Assembly (NCBI GenBank): GCA_017464135.1
Contig: JAFUEB010000001.1
Coordinates: forward strand, 23,383-87,382
Reading direction: 5' to 3'
Source of the DNA: Candidatus Saccharimonadota bacterium
GTDB taxonomy: Bacteria; Patescibacteriota; Saccharimonadia; Saccharimonadales; Saccharimonadaceae
DNA: 64,000 nt
The notes under the pieces are model-generated. The model made no database searches, was not told the DNA's origin, and worked only from the letters and a program-made list of their open reading frames with translations. Both the position numbers and the translations under genes were made by a program. Positions 20,101 through 28,470 of this stretch are shown piece by piece (position 1 is the first letter of the stretch; each line of letters starts with the position of its first letter).

Positions 20101-21830
20101 CCATAAATCTCTCTACCACCAGATTCATAAACAGCAATTGTCTTATTCGTTGCCGGGAAACCAGTCACGTGAGTTACCTTCACTGAGAAATTAATATTTT
20201 CACCGCCATTGACATAGTTTTTATCGGCAATCACTTCATAAGAATAATTTTCGAGCGTGTAATCCTCTACTGAGATCCTCCGGCTTGCTAGTATCGAATC
20301 ATTATACTGAGCGTCCAAGCTATACGCTTTCGTATCGCGATAATTATCTAGCTGAATCTCCGTCGAGAAGAAACCATCTTCGTCGAGAGTTACTGTCTTC
20401 TTAAGCGTTCCGAAAACTACGTTGAAGTTTTGGCGGTTCGGTGTATCGCGGAAGAATTTAATCGGAATGTAGCCCCAAACTTTAATTGTGTCCGTTGGTT
20501 TATACAAAGGACGATCCGAATAAATATAACCATTCGGATATAAATCGTTGCGATAATTCTTTAGTGCCACGATTAGTGGTTGATTGTCGTCGCCAACTTT
20601 GACATAACTTAATTCATTTGAAAAATCCGACACATCCTTGAAAGTCGTAACGCCCTTGTCATCCGTCTGCTGTGACTTGCCATTATAGCTCACATTTACG
20701 CCAGACTTTAATTCACCATCTCTTGCCACCCACACCAAAACATCACGTTCCGACTCAAATGCGTACGCCGCATAATCATTCACCTGAATGAAAGCATTAA
20801 AAGTGTTGGTGCCAGATGCATTCTTAAAATGTAATACATAATAGCCAGACGGCAGATTTTGTTTTAACGTTAAGAAATATTGCCAATCGTAAGAATAATT
20901 ACCGGCTTCAGTCCTTTTCTCAAAAGTAAATTCACCATCGACTGCCGAACCACTACCAGTTCCTTCCTTCAAGAATTTGATATAGTCATCAACATTTTCA
21001 AACTTTTCAATATTGACGCTCGTAGTGTCTTCAAAGGCAGTCTTATCATAAAAGATCACTACCGGTGCTTCATTTTCAGTAAATGTGTAAACATTATCAA
21101 AAGTAATACCGCGCGTCGCGTCTGAATTATAAGAAGTTGTTGCTTTCGCATAGGTCGAAAAACTTGAATGGAAATCACTCTTCATGACTTGCTCGCCATA
21201 TTTGAGTCCTGCTTTAATCGTCACTTCATAGGTCGCATTTTCGGCAAGTGGCGCTGATGGGGTAAATCGCCACACCCGTCCTTCTTTTTTCAAACTACCT
21301 TCAATCGCCGGCGAAATCGAAAAATGCGATTCGACATCTTCAATATCTGGATACGAAAATGCAAATTCAATCACTGAATTCTTCGATACATAATTCGCGC
21401 CATCAACCGGGTAAAACTTGGAAACCGATAAATCTTTTTTCGTTTGGAAGGCCCATTTATAAGCAATCACTTCATTACTTACGGAATCGATGTTAAGAAC
21501 TGTATTGTCTGGCAAATCCGACATCGGAATCACTTCGTAAAGTGATCCACCAACTCTTTCCACAATATCGTAGTCAATCGCTGGCTCAAGGTAAAGCGAT
21601 TTGCGAACGCTCGTCAGATTACCATTTTCAGTCTTCACCAAAAAATGTGAATCCGGCTTCACCACGCCATCAACGACATCGGACGCCTCCACGCTTAATA
21701 CTTTTAGTTTCCCTTGTTGCCAAGGCGCTTTACCGGCAATCACTATACCAAGTAGTGCACCGAGTATCACAATTAAACCTATTTCGCACGCTAGTAAAAT
21801 GCGAAAACGGCCTTCAGTTTGTTTGCCCAT
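17109..21830 (-). CDS. Giant alpha-2-macroglobulin-like surface protein
   Basis: A protein of 1573 aa. An N-terminal membrane anchor or uncleaved signal (about 10-33) is followed by Ig-like beta domains. An MG2-type segment YSDRPLYKPTDTIKVWGYIP lies near residue 440 and an A2M (C345-type) segment with FEERTINNGEGEFEFKL near 1030. The C-terminal third is helical and then beta. In this family the large beta-domain chain traps proteases or acts in envelope defence. The only Cys I find is in the membrane anchor, so the thioester CxEQ motif is missing. AAAGGAAACC precedes the ATG at 21830; a GTG one codon earlier is less well placed. Confidence 0.85.
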   Translation of the reverse strand: MGKQTEGRFRILLACEIGLIVILGALLGIVIAGKAPWQQGKLKVLSVEASDVVDGVVKPDSHFLVKTENGNLTSVRKSLYLEPAIDYDIVERVGGSLYEVIPMSDLPDNTVLNIDSVSNEVIAYKWAFQTKKDLSVSKFYPVDGANYVSKNSVIEFAFSYPDIEDVESHFSISPAIEGSLKKEGRVWRFTPSAPLAENATYEVTIKAGLKYGEQVMKSDFHSSFSTYAKATTSYNSDATRGITFDNVYTFTENEAPVVIFYDKTAFEDTTSVNIEKFENVDDYIKFLKEGTGSGSAVDGEFTFEKRTEAGNYSYDWQYFLTLKQNLPSGYYVLHFKNASGTNTFNAFIQVNDYAAYAFESERDVLVWVARDGELKSGVNVSYNGKSQQTDDKGVTTFKDVSDFSNELSYVKVGDDNQPLIVALKNYRNDLYPNGYIYSDRPLYKPTDTIKVWGYIPIKFFRDTPNRQNFNVVFGTLKKTVTLDEDGFFSTEIQLDNYRDTKAYSLDAQYNDSILASRRISVEDYTLENYSYEVIADKNYVNGGENINFSVKVTHVTGFPATNKTIAVYESGGREIYGTTDGQGITSFSIPTTQVTATQSNTSNIEARYFHIKAAGVEYNKYDTNVDFYVFKNNLTFTTKHDSEAKKLDFAAKVLDLTKNVRTGYGYKNLETSNYSGPGKVYIHVAMTERIQTGTYYNPYTKETSPTYRYNIADQQIGVYDVTFENGAASFSYPTDYLEPTENKQYRYYAIVSATDAKGRPAYSGQVTYYQNYYGNTSPAAKKHSNTLNDYSSYYGNGLSWAYNLYRFGLKDYNYAEETNAYYPQYNYSVGDKLKLGLYDATGQKVSNEGTVLVIAFKENIVSSNMFNEDEYELEFDLNMYPGSEIAGAYFMNGKFYRVMPSYKDYRHSDSELTVKVTPEKESYEPGDTVKAKIVVERKDGSKPDKARVNLSVVNEAIFNADDDQTDLLNSLYVNKKLKLYSMSTFTDFELNGTDAGLGAATGYRYDFGDTLFFEERTINNGEGEFEFKLNDSITSFRITVHAVEVSDVINAGVGTTKVASYLPLSISTVMPKSAKNTDDVVLNANAIVAGGDKIDFTFTIDGIDKTITASGKPGQNVFANFGKLELGEYTVRIEGRDSAGNEDKMAFKLRVVETTQEISIKKEVGLSNGTTVTPVKNPVIVEIYNKNTRTYLKYLKFIRSNLTSRLDTQVAYYKSFEYSDKYYDEITSSQTPNLSGYLLSDGLLKPLENAAGDYVLTALTNYYMPDYFKLKAANYSLDLKDDTPTIINKLLVLASFREPVLLELKEVAKTAGLTNEERVKIGIAFAFLGDYDSAKLFYDDFLTDDVADLAAVLATFINKEKAAEKIDAVIAIDSAADYLEYALISFFENNETDLSQKESVAISTNGSTENVDILPLKIEKRVFYMDELKDIKFNPSSDNLLATYYYQGRISELGDDYLNDISISFEGNKKVGGTSTLVIDITKLVGEARNGTINLALPSSLKYSATLNSADGLYLIKNNNEYVSIMLSDRYKSNQVRIPVYVTMSGNYEIEPVVFINNNVYHISNNLTLDLQQ

Positions 21831-21843
21831 CACGGTTTCCTTT

Positions 21844-21860
21844 TATATGACCTTTATTTA
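21844..21860 (-). promoter_or_regulatory. Conserved 17-nt 5'-UTR element of A2M gene
   Basis: The minus strand reads TAAATAAAGGTCATATA, identical to 32324-32340 upstream of the other giant surface-protein gene. It lies 13 nt before the ATG and just downstream of a TATAAT box (minus strand, about 21867-21872). Probably a shared regulatory or translational element. Confidence 0.6.
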
Positions 21861-21898
21861 ATCAAATTATAACACAAAAACCATAATGGGCTTGTGTT

Positions 21899-23722
21899 TT
21901 ATTCGACAGTTACCGACTTTGCCAAGTTACGTGGCTGATCGACATTGTAGCCTTTGGCCACCGTCATATAGTAAGCAAACAATTGTGAAACGAGATTCAT
22001 CAGCATCGGTGCAAAGAGTTCAATCTCACCTGGAATTCTAATCACATCCTCAACCGGCAAATCGAAATCGGTGTTCGTTACCACAATCACGTGACCACCA
22101 CGAGCCAACACTTCCTGCACATTCGAAATCGCTTTGTCAAAAAGTGGGCCCTTTGGCACGAGTGCAAACTCCATAAATCTATCATCAATTAGTGCCAACG
22201 GACCATGCTTCAACTCACCAAATGCATACGCATTCGCGTCCACATAAGAAATCTCTTTGAGTTTCAATGCACCTTCCATCGCAGCCGGATAAGCCGTATC
22301 GCGACCAAGATAAATCGCGTGCTCATATTCCTTGTGCGCTTCAGCCACGCGCTTCACGTCATCGTGAACTTGATCTAGAGTTTTGCGAATCATTTCTGGC
22401 AAATTCGCAATTTCTTTGATGTATGGATAAAGCGCGCCTGGCTTTACACCTTTTGCTTGTGCAATTGTAATACCAAACATCACCATCGCAATCATCTGTG
22501 AAGTAAACGCCTTCGTTGATGCCACTGAAATCTCTGGGCCCACGTGAACATAAGTACCACCATCTACCTCACGCGCAATCGTCGAACCAATCGCATTCAC
22601 GATGCCAATCGTTGGTACGCCCTGTTTCTTAATCTCACGAAGACAAGCTAAAGTATCTGCCGTCTCGCCAGATTGCGAAACAATTAATGCCACTGAATCC
22701 TTTGGAATATAAGCCGAACGGTAACGGTATTCTGATGCAATCACCGTCTCAATCGTGATTTCCGGCGTAAATTGCTCGATATAATATCCGGCTAACAACC
22801 CGGCATGATAAGCCGTACCGCAACCGACAATTACCAAATGTTTTATCTTCCTAAGTTTGTCTTCCGAAAGTCCTGGGCCACCAAGCCTTACCGTACCGGT
22901 TTCAAGATTCACCCGGCCACGTAAAGTTTCCGTCAGTGATTCCGGTTGCTCCATAATTTCCTTTAATAGAAAATGCTCGTAGCCACCTTTCTGAATCGCC
23001 GCAAGATTCGTTTCAATCATTTCCACCTTTGCGGATACCGGTTCTGCATTAAGTGTCTTAATCTCAATGCTGTCTTTATGTACTAATGCGACTTCTCCAT
23101 CATTTAGATAAATCGCTTGTTTAGTATGTCCGACTAAAGCTGATGCGTCCGAAGCAATCAAAGTTTCATCGTGTCCTACACCAATCACGAGTGGAGAACC
23201 AGCGCGTGCTACTACAATTTCGTCTGGTGCCTTGGTCGATACGACCGCAATCCCGTAAGTTCCCTTTACGAGTTTTAAAGCCTGCACAACTGCATTAATT
23301 AGTGGATGTGCACCACCTTGATAAAATGATTCAACGAGTGCTGCTAAAACTTCCGTATCCGTCTCAGACTTAAACTCATGCTCAGTGAGAGTCGCCTTAA
23401 GTTCCTTGTAATTCTCAATAATCCCGTTATGTACCAAATAAATGTCCCCAGCCTGATGTGGATGAGCGTTCGTTTCGCTTGGTTCGCCATGCGTTGCCCA
23501 ACGCGTGTGGCCAATCCCAATCTTATCTTCACGCTTGTTTTTTGCCAACTTCTCCTCAAGGTTAATGATCTTTCCCTTTGCTCGGAGTAAGGTTGCGTTC
23601 CCGTCCTTATCAAGCGTCACAATCCCAGCCGAGTCATAACCACGATATTCAAGTCTCTTTAAACCGCTAATCAAAAAATCCTGTGCATTCTTGTTCCCTA
23701 CATAGCCAACAATTCCACACAT
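21899..23722 (-). CDS. glmS: Glutamine-fructose-6-phosphate aminotransferase GlmS
   Basis: A 607-aa enzyme starting MCGIVGYVG with the N-terminal nucleophile Cys2. The glutaminase domain (1-230) has GHTRWATHGEPSETNAHPH and NGIIENY. Two SIS isomerase domains follow, with CGTAYHAG, SQSGETADT and the C-terminal YNVDQPRNLAKSVTVE, which is diagnostic for GlmS. It makes glucosamine-6-P from fructose-6-P and glutamine, feeding glmM. AAGGAGAAAAC lies before the ATG. I see no glmS ribozyme in the upstream 150 nt. Confidence 0.97.
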   Translation of the reverse strand: MCGIVGYVGNKNAQDFLISGLKRLEYRGYDSAGIVTLDKDGNATLLRAKGKIINLEEKLAKNKREDKIGIGHTRWATHGEPSETNAHPHQAGDIYLVHNGIIENYKELKATLTEHEFKSETDTEVLAALVESFYQGGAHPLINAVVQALKLVKGTYGIAVVSTKAPDEIVVARAGSPLVIGVGHDETLIASDASALVGHTKQAIYLNDGEVALVHKDSIEIKTLNAEPVSAKVEMIETNLAAIQKGGYEHFLLKEIMEQPESLTETLRGRVNLETGTVRLGGPGLSEDKLRKIKHLVIVGCGTAYHAGLLAGYYIEQFTPEITIETVIASEYRYRSAYIPKDSVALIVSQSGETADTLACLREIKKQGVPTIGIVNAIGSTIAREVDGGTYVHVGPEISVASTKAFTSQMIAMVMFGITIAQAKGVKPGALYPYIKEIANLPEMIRKTLDQVHDDVKRVAEAHKEYEHAIYLGRDTAYPAAMEGALKLKEISYVDANAYAFGELKHGPLALIDDRFMEFALVPKGPLFDKAISNVQEVLARGGHVIVVTNTDFDLPVEDVIRIPGEIELFAPMLMNLVSQLFAYYMTVAKGYNVDQPRNLAKSVTVE

Positions 23723-23790
23723 TTTGTTTTCTCCTTAGTTAGTATATTAATTATAACATAAACGGCCTTTTTCCGGGTTCCAGATTGTTT

Positions 23791-23807
23791 TGCTACGTTC
23801 CGTAGCA
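23791..23807. promoter_or_regulatory. Palindromic operator candidate
   Basis: Perfect 7-bp inverted repeat TGCTACG-TTC-CGTAGCA between divergent glmS and the XRE regulator gene. Size and symmetry suit an HTH dimer, possibly the adjacent XRE protein acting on itself or on glmS. Confidence 0.5.
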
Positions 23808-23886
23808 TAAAAATGTTAAAATGTAAGGTAAAGATGCTTGTGAAACACCTTAAAATCGGTAAAATTTGGCTAAAGGAGAAAATAAT

Positions 23887-24726
23887 ATGAAATTCAACGA
23901 AAAAATTAAAGTATTAAGAAATGCTAACCATTTAACTCAAGAAGAGCTCGCCGAGCGCCTCGACGTATCTAGGCAAGCTATTACTAAATGGGAGAGCGGC
24001 GAAGGCACGCCGGATATTAATAATCTCAAAGAGATCAGCAGCCTCTTTGGCATCTCAATCGACGAACTCGTGAAAGACGAAGAACCGTTAAATACCGAGC
24101 GCAGACTTAATAATATTCTGGTGAGAGAACTTCCGATTGACCACACCAAGCACTTTGATCTAAAAATTAATAAAGCTAGTGTCGTAAATCTCTTGCCGAG
24201 TCCTGAAGAAATAGTTAAACTTGAAATCCTTTCTAACGAGATTTTAAACCTCAGTCCATTCTTTGAAACTGTACTTGATAACTGTAAATATGATAGGTTT
24301 GACCTCAAAGTTAAAGCGAAAAAATTTGCCAAACCGGATGATTACGAGATTAATATCTATCTACCACAAAAGTATATTAATGAAATTGAACTGGCCACGG
24401 AAGCCAAACAACTTAACATTAAAAATCTTGACCTTAATAAATTAGAATATGACGGCGAACTTAAGTATTTAAATGTCACTGGATTCAAAGGCAAAATCGT
24501 TCTAAATACCTCTAAATCCGACATTGAAGCCACCTACGACAAATTTGACGGCGCTCTTGAAGTTAACACCATCCATTCCGTTGCAAGAGTTAAACTCCCG
24601 GCCGGCACCGAGTACCAACTCGTGAAAAAAGGCGCCAAAAATGAATTCATAAACGCCGTTCACACTGAAACATCCAAAAATGTCATCGAGTTGAACGGCA
24701 TCGGCAGCAAGCTCATCATCGAATAG
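23887..24726 (+). CDS. XRE-family regulator with beta-repeat C-terminal domain
   Basis: A 279-aa protein. The N-terminal HTH_3 domain (about 3-58) contains LTQEELAERLDVSRQAITKW and the usual linker to IDELV. The C-terminal 200 aa form repeated short beta strands (IEATYDKFDGALEVNT, ARVKLPAGTEYQLV) resembling DUF4097-type beta-solenoid domains. This pairing is common in Firmicutes regulators that sense envelope stress. AAAGGAGAA lies 6 nt before the ATG at 23887; an in-frame upstream TTG is rejected. A palindrome at 23791-23807 may be its operator. Confidence 0.85.
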   Translation: MKFNEKIKVLRNANHLTQEELAERLDVSRQAITKWESGEGTPDINNLKEISSLFGISIDELVKDEEPLNTERRLNNILVRELPIDHTKHFDLKINKASVVNLLPSPEEIVKLEILSNEILNLSPFFETVLDNCKYDRFDLKVKAKKFAKPDDYEINIYLPQKYINEIELATEAKQLNIKNLDLNKLEYDGELKYLNVTGFKGKIVLNTSKSDIEATYDKFDGALEVNTIHSVARVKLPAGTEYQLVKKGAKNEFINAVHTETSKNVIELNGIGSKLIIE

Positions 24727-24789
24727 ACAAAATCTAAAAATATGTTATAATATATAATATATACTGTTTCAAAATAAGGGGGTATTAAA

Positions 24790-25503
24790 ATGAAACTTTT
24801 CAAAAACAGTATCGTACTTTTAGTCGTTCTATCCATCTTTGTCGCCTGCTTCTGTTCACCCGCCTTTGCACTCTTTGAAAAGGAAGATTATTTCGCCAAA
24901 GGGCTGAATCCCGAGCGGGACTATCTCATCGTCGTCAATGCCGACCATCCTTATGAGTTCGGTGGCTCGTACGACCAAGCGTTGCAAGACGATCTCGTCT
25001 ACATCTCCGATGTTTACGGCGAAGCCACGCCCATCGAAAAAGGCGCACTGCTCGCATTCTCGCAACTCCAAGCCGCCCTTCATGATGAAGGCATGACTGT
25101 CGGTCTCTTCAGCGCCTATCGCACCGAAGAAGATCAGGAATGGGTCTACAATTACTATGGCAGCCTCGCCGGTTGGGCCGAAGACAATCCTGCCCAGCTC
25201 CCAGGCTACTCGGAGCATCACACTGGATTACTTCTCAATGTCGTAATTCTCTACCCCGGCGAAACAAATGAACCGATTTGGTACACCGAAACGGCCGAAC
25301 GCCAGCAGAACATTCCCTATTTCAAACTGCTTCATGAGAATCTCGCCGACTTCGGTTTTATCGACCGCTACCCAGCCGGCAAAGAAGATGTCACTGGCGT
25401 CCCCTGCGAACCCTACGAAATACGTTTCGTTGGTTCATCGAGTGTTGCTCACGAAATCATGGATCACGGCCTCTGCCTCGAAGAATATCTCTACGGAGAA
25501 TAA
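24790..25503 (+). CDS. VanY-like M15B peptidase with altered zinc ligands
   Basis: A 237-aa secreted protein with signal peptide MKLFKNSIVLLVVLSIFVACF...AFA. The M15B D-alanyl-D-alanine carboxypeptidase fold is recognisable from SAYRTEEDQ, PGYSEHHTGLLLNV, the EPYEIRFVG region and the C-terminal HEIMDHGLCLEEYL. In active enzymes the motifs read SxHxxGxAxD and ExxH; here the Asp is Asn and the second His is Glu, so two of three zinc ligands are changed while the first His and the catalytic Glu position remain. It may be a binding protein rather than a peptidase. A G-rich Shine-Dalgarno (AAGGGGG) and a distal TATAAT differ from the leaderless neighbours. Confidence 0.85.
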   Translation: MKLFKNSIVLLVVLSIFVACFCSPAFALFEKEDYFAKGLNPERDYLIVVNADHPYEFGGSYDQALQDDLVYISDVYGEATPIEKGALLAFSQLQAALHDEGMTVGLFSAYRTEEDQEWVYNYYGSLAGWAEDNPAQLPGYSEHHTGLLLNVVILYPGETNEPIWYTETAERQQNIPYFKLLHENLADFGFIDRYPAGKEDVTGVPCEPYEIRFVGSSSVAHEIMDHGLCLEEYLYGE

Positions 25504-25512
25504 TTCGAGGTT

Positions 25513-25537
25513 AACGGAGCTTCGGCTCCGTTTTTTC
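25513..25537 (+). terminator. Intrinsic terminator of VanY-like gene
   Basis: AACGGAGC-TTCG-GCTCCGTT stem with a UUCG tetraloop followed by a T tract. Confidence 0.92.
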
Positions 25538-25562
25538 TTCCCTAGTGTTATAATTATTACAG

Positions 25563-26282
25563 ATGAAAACTATCAAAACTTATGACGAGCTCAGAAACGA
25601 AATTGCTTCATTTGCCGATGATTTATATCGCGAATTCAGTCTTAAAATCATTCTAACTAAACGCCCATTAATCGGCGTCCGCATTCCAAAGATTCGTGAA
25701 ATCGTTTCTCACGTTGATAAGAATTCCTTCACTGAAATCATTTCTTATGAACCCATTGCCTATGAAGAAATCCTCGCCCGTGGCATGATTATCGCCCGCT
25801 TGCCTTTTAATAAAATGTGCGAATACTTCGACTCGCAAATTAACTTTATTGACGACTGGAGTACCTGCGACACCTTCTGTTCTAGCATCCGCCCAGCCAT
25901 CAACAAACATCGCGAAGAATTTTTGAACGAAAAGATTGAGCCACTACTAAAAAGTAAACAAGTATTTTCCATCCGTGCCGGACTAGTTTTACTAAAATGT
26001 TGTTACATTACACCAGATTATTTACATCTCATTTTTGATCGCGTTGCTTCCCTCGCCGATAATGATGCCTACTATGTTAAAATGGGCATCGCCTGGCTTC
26101 TCTGCGACTGTTTCATCAAATTCCCAGACGAGACTCTCTCCTTTCTCCAAAACTCCAACCTCCCCGCCTGGACTCACAACAAAACCATCTCCAAAATCTG
26201 CGACAGCTACCGCGTGCCAAAAGAAGCAAAAGACTGCCTGAAAATAATAAGAAAAAAGGAGCATCATGCCAAAAACGATTAA
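25563..26282 (+). CDS. AlkD-family DNA alkylation repair glycosylase
   Basis: A 239-aa all-helical HEAT-like protein of the AlkD family. The signature region FIDDWSTCDTFCSS carries the Trp/Asp pair that contacts the lesion in AlkD. Further conserved parts are SIRAGLVLLKC (Arg) and MGIAWLLCDCFIKFP, then WTHNKTISKICDSYRVP. It would excise N3- or N7-alkylated purines. TATAAT lies eight nt before the ATG (leaderless). The 3' end overlaps the next small gene by 17 nt. Confidence 0.87.
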   Translation: MKTIKTYDELRNEIASFADDLYREFSLKIILTKRPLIGVRIPKIREIVSHVDKNSFTEIISYEPIAYEEILARGMIIARLPFNKMCEYFDSQINFIDDWSTCDTFCSSIRPAINKHREEFLNEKIEPLLKSKQVFSIRAGLVLLKCCYITPDYLHLIFDRVASLADNDAYYVKMGIAWLLCDCFIKFPDETLSFLQNSNLPAWTHNKTISKICDSYRVPKEAKDCLKIIRKKEHHAKND

Positions 26283-26619
26283 CACTTTTAAAGAAATCGC
26301 CGAATATCTTTACGACCTCGGCATCCATGATTTTCGCATCTTCGAAATAAAATATGATTCGGAAACAAAAGAAGCATCATTTCTTCTCGAAGACACCTGG
26401 GAAAAATCTAAAGATTATCATGATTATTGGTTTCTAGAAATGAAGGGAGTCAGTTATTTCAAATACGATTCCGGCGACAGCGAATTCATCTTAACTGACT
26501 ACGGATTTGAAAACAATGAAATAAGCCTCGCTGGAACCATTGGCGGAGATTTAACAATAAAAGCAACCGATTTCAAACTAAAGCTTCCAGAAAGAGAGCA
26601 ATCTTCCCAAAACTATTAG
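26266..26619 (+). CDS. Hypothetical acidic protein, 117 aa
   Basis: Starts MPKTINTFKEIAEYLYDLGI, preceded by AAAAAGGAGCATC. The sequence alternates acidic and aromatic residues (ILTDYGFENNEISLAG) and appears alpha/beta. No family recognised. It overlaps the 3' end of the AlkD gene by 17 nt and is probably translated from the same mRNA; a link to repair is only positional. Confidence 0.65.
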   Translation: MPKTINTFKEIAEYLYDLGIHDFRIFEIKYDSETKEASFLLEDTWEKSKDYHDYWFLEMKGVSYFKYDSGDSEFILTDYGFENNEISLAGTIGGDLTIKATDFKLKLPEREQSSQNY

Positions 26620-26720
26620 TCTTTGTTATAATAATTTCATCCAGGGGAGTCTAGGACTTCCCCTGAATATGTTGTGCAAAAGATTAGAAAAAAGAACCCC
26701 GCACTTACGGGGTTCTTTTT
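26604..26720 (+). ncRNA. Candidate small RNA with own promoter and terminator
   Basis: TTCCCA (26604-26609), 17-nt spacer, TATAAT (26627-26632), then a predicted transcript of about 82 nt from about 26639. It begins with a hairpin CAGGGGA / TCCCCTG (26642-26648 / 26659-26665) whose loop contains TCTAGGA. An A-rich single-stranded stretch follows, then a terminator stem AAAGAACCCC / GGGGTTCTTT (26691-26718). No ORF fits inside. The terminator is usable in both directions and may also serve the converging membrane-protein gene. Confidence 0.6.
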
Positions 26721-26733
26721 GCTTTAAAGCAAC

Positions 26734-27705
26734 CTAAGCCTCAGCTTCGTGAAGTTTCTTAAACTTCTTGGATTTACCGTCAAGTTCGTCAAGATCTTTT
26801 TCGGTGATCTTCTCTTCTTTACCGGATTCGATAAAGTTGCGAAGCACGCCGACCAAGATGAATGGTCGGACAAAGACTGAGTGGAGAATGCTCCACATGA
26901 TGATGCCACCAAGTGCGCTGGCACAAATCATCAAGTTGCCAGCTTCCGCGAACCAGCTCGAAACATCAAGTTCACCCTTAGCAATCAATTCGGCTACTTC
27001 GCCGGCAAGTGCCTTGAATGCATCTGGGAAGGCCATGCAGATTAAGTAAGTGATACCAAAGAATGCACCACCAATCACGACAAATGAAATGAAGCTAATT
27101 CCAAACACGCGGCCGAGGTTCTTAAGTAAAGTTTTGCCACGTTTAAAGAATAGTACTGCACCTTCGAGCGTTGCCTTTGTAGCTTTCTCGTCCTTCTTGT
27201 AGAACACCCAGCCGAGACAACAATCGCAAAGATAATTTACAATTGTTTGAATCACACTGGAAATTATACTTCCGACCGTGCTACCACTATCGCCGCCAAT
27301 CGCATTGCCAGCAGCCGTAATGGCACGACCAATCTGATTGAAGATGCCCTTAATCGCATTCGTTACTAAATAGTAAGCTGCGACAGTTAAGAAGCGTTCC
27401 TTTACCACTTTTTTACCAGCGCCATAAACATCCTCTGGGAGTTTGCCCTTCACGATGCCTTCAGTCATCATCGCAATCTGACCGGCTTTAAAAATATACG
27501 AAACAAAGTGTGAAACAATCGCCACAATCACAATTGCAACCACGGCGCCGATTAGCACACCGATTAATCCATTACCTGATACCTTATCAGCAATCAAGAA
27601 CCCAACTGCCGATAATAGCACGATTATAATGACGGAGCCAAGATCCCATAGGAATCGTCTTAGTGAAAACGTCAAAGTTTTCTTGTATATTTCTTTATTG
27701 TCCAT
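26734..27705 (-). CDS. Multi-pass membrane protein of unknown function
   Basis: A 323-aa protein with six or seven hydrophobic segments: two at the N-terminus (about 19-75, Gly/Val-rich), a central pair around 140-165, one near 200-225 and two near 260-290. A lysine/glutamate-rich cytoplasmic tail follows (EKITEKDLDELDGKSKKF). Repeated small-residue glycine zippers are seen. No family recognised. The gene is followed by a LiaF-like gene upstream on the same strand (15 nt gap), so both may be one envelope-related operon. Confidence 0.7.
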   Translation of the reverse strand: MDNKEIYKKTLTFSLRRFLWDLGSVIIIVLLSAVGFLIADKVSGNGLIGVLIGAVVAIVIVAIVSHFVSYIFKAGQIAMMTEGIVKGKLPEDVYGAGKKVVKERFLTVAAYYLVTNAIKGIFNQIGRAITAAGNAIGGDSGSTVGSIISSVIQTIVNYLCDCCLGWVFYKKDEKATKATLEGAVLFFKRGKTLLKNLGRVFGISFISFVVIGGAFFGITYLICMAFPDAFKALAGEVAELIAKGELDVSSWFAEAGNLMICASALGGIIMWSILHSVFVRPFILVGVLRNFIESGKEEKITEKDLDELDGKSKKFKKLHEAEA

Positions 27706-27720
27706 ACACTCCTTTCCTTA

Positions 27721-28428
27721 TTATTTCTTTTGTTTTGGTTTGTCACTAATCGTTATGCCACCAAATCCACCGGCGGCGTCTAAATAAATGGTATATTTGC
27801 CCTTTGATTCCCCTTTTCTCTCATCAGAAATTCCGCCAAAGATAAATCCGGATTTCGACTTAATATTCACATCTTCCGGCACTTTAATATCCACTCCACC
27901 AAATAGAGCAAAGGCTTTAATCACGGTGTCTTTCGTAAATTTTGCTTTGCGAAGATCGAGCTCGGCCCCGCCAAAAATTGCTACCATATTCGAACCAGAG
28001 AATACTTCGTCATTGTAAACTCTCTCGCTTCCGGAGAACACGGCTGTCTGCGCATCCATGGTTTTATCATCAGCATCCTTCACCTTTTTCTCGACTTCTT
28101 TGTCATTCTTGCTGTGAAAAATGCTGCGGAAAATAATTGAAAGACCAATCAAAATCAAGAATAGCGCGAGGATTGCTTTCCAAGCCACTTCCCACTCAAA
28201 CACATGCTGTGCTGCAAGTAGCATAATAATCCCTGCACCAAGAAATGCTAGACTCTGCAATCTTTCTTTTTCCGTAATTAAACTTATTGCACTCGGCACG
28301 ATGATGAATAACGTCCACCATCCGTCGAAGAATACATCAAAATTAAATAATCCAATTGCATTGCCGCCGAAAATCACACCCAGCGCCACAATTGCAATTC
28401 CCCAAATAATAGGCCTTGCCTGTTTCAT
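27721..28428 (-). CDS. LiaF-like envelope stress membrane protein
   Basis: A 235-aa protein with four short N-terminal helices (about 6-100), a charged linker (KNDKEVEKKVKDADDKT), and a C-terminal beta domain with repeated FGG motifs (MVAIFGGAELDLRKA, FALFGGVDIKVP, GFIFGGISDE). This is the layout of LiaF / 'cell wall-active antibiotics response' proteins (DUF2154-type). In Firmicutes LiaF inhibits the LiaRS system; no two-component genes are near here. AAGGAGTTAT precedes the ATG at 28428; the longer frame lacks a ribosome site. Confidence 0.82.
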   Translation of the reverse strand: MKQARPIIWGIAIVALGVIFGGNAIGLFNFDVFFDGWWTLFIIVPSAISLITEKERLQSLAFLGAGIIMLLAAQHVFEWEVAWKAILALFLILIGLSIIFRSIFHSKNDKEVEKKVKDADDKTMDAQTAVFSGSERVYNDEVFSGSNMVAIFGGAELDLRKAKFTKDTVIKAFALFGGVDIKVPEDVNIKSKSGFIFGGISDERKGESKGKYTIYLDAAGGFGGITISDKPKQKK

Positions 28429-28470
28429 ATAACTCCTTTTTCTTACCAACAATTATATCACAAGAAAAAT

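Noticed and set aside
23725..23790. glmS ribozyme or riboswitch
   Set aside because: The short region before glmS lacks the conserved pseudoknot core.
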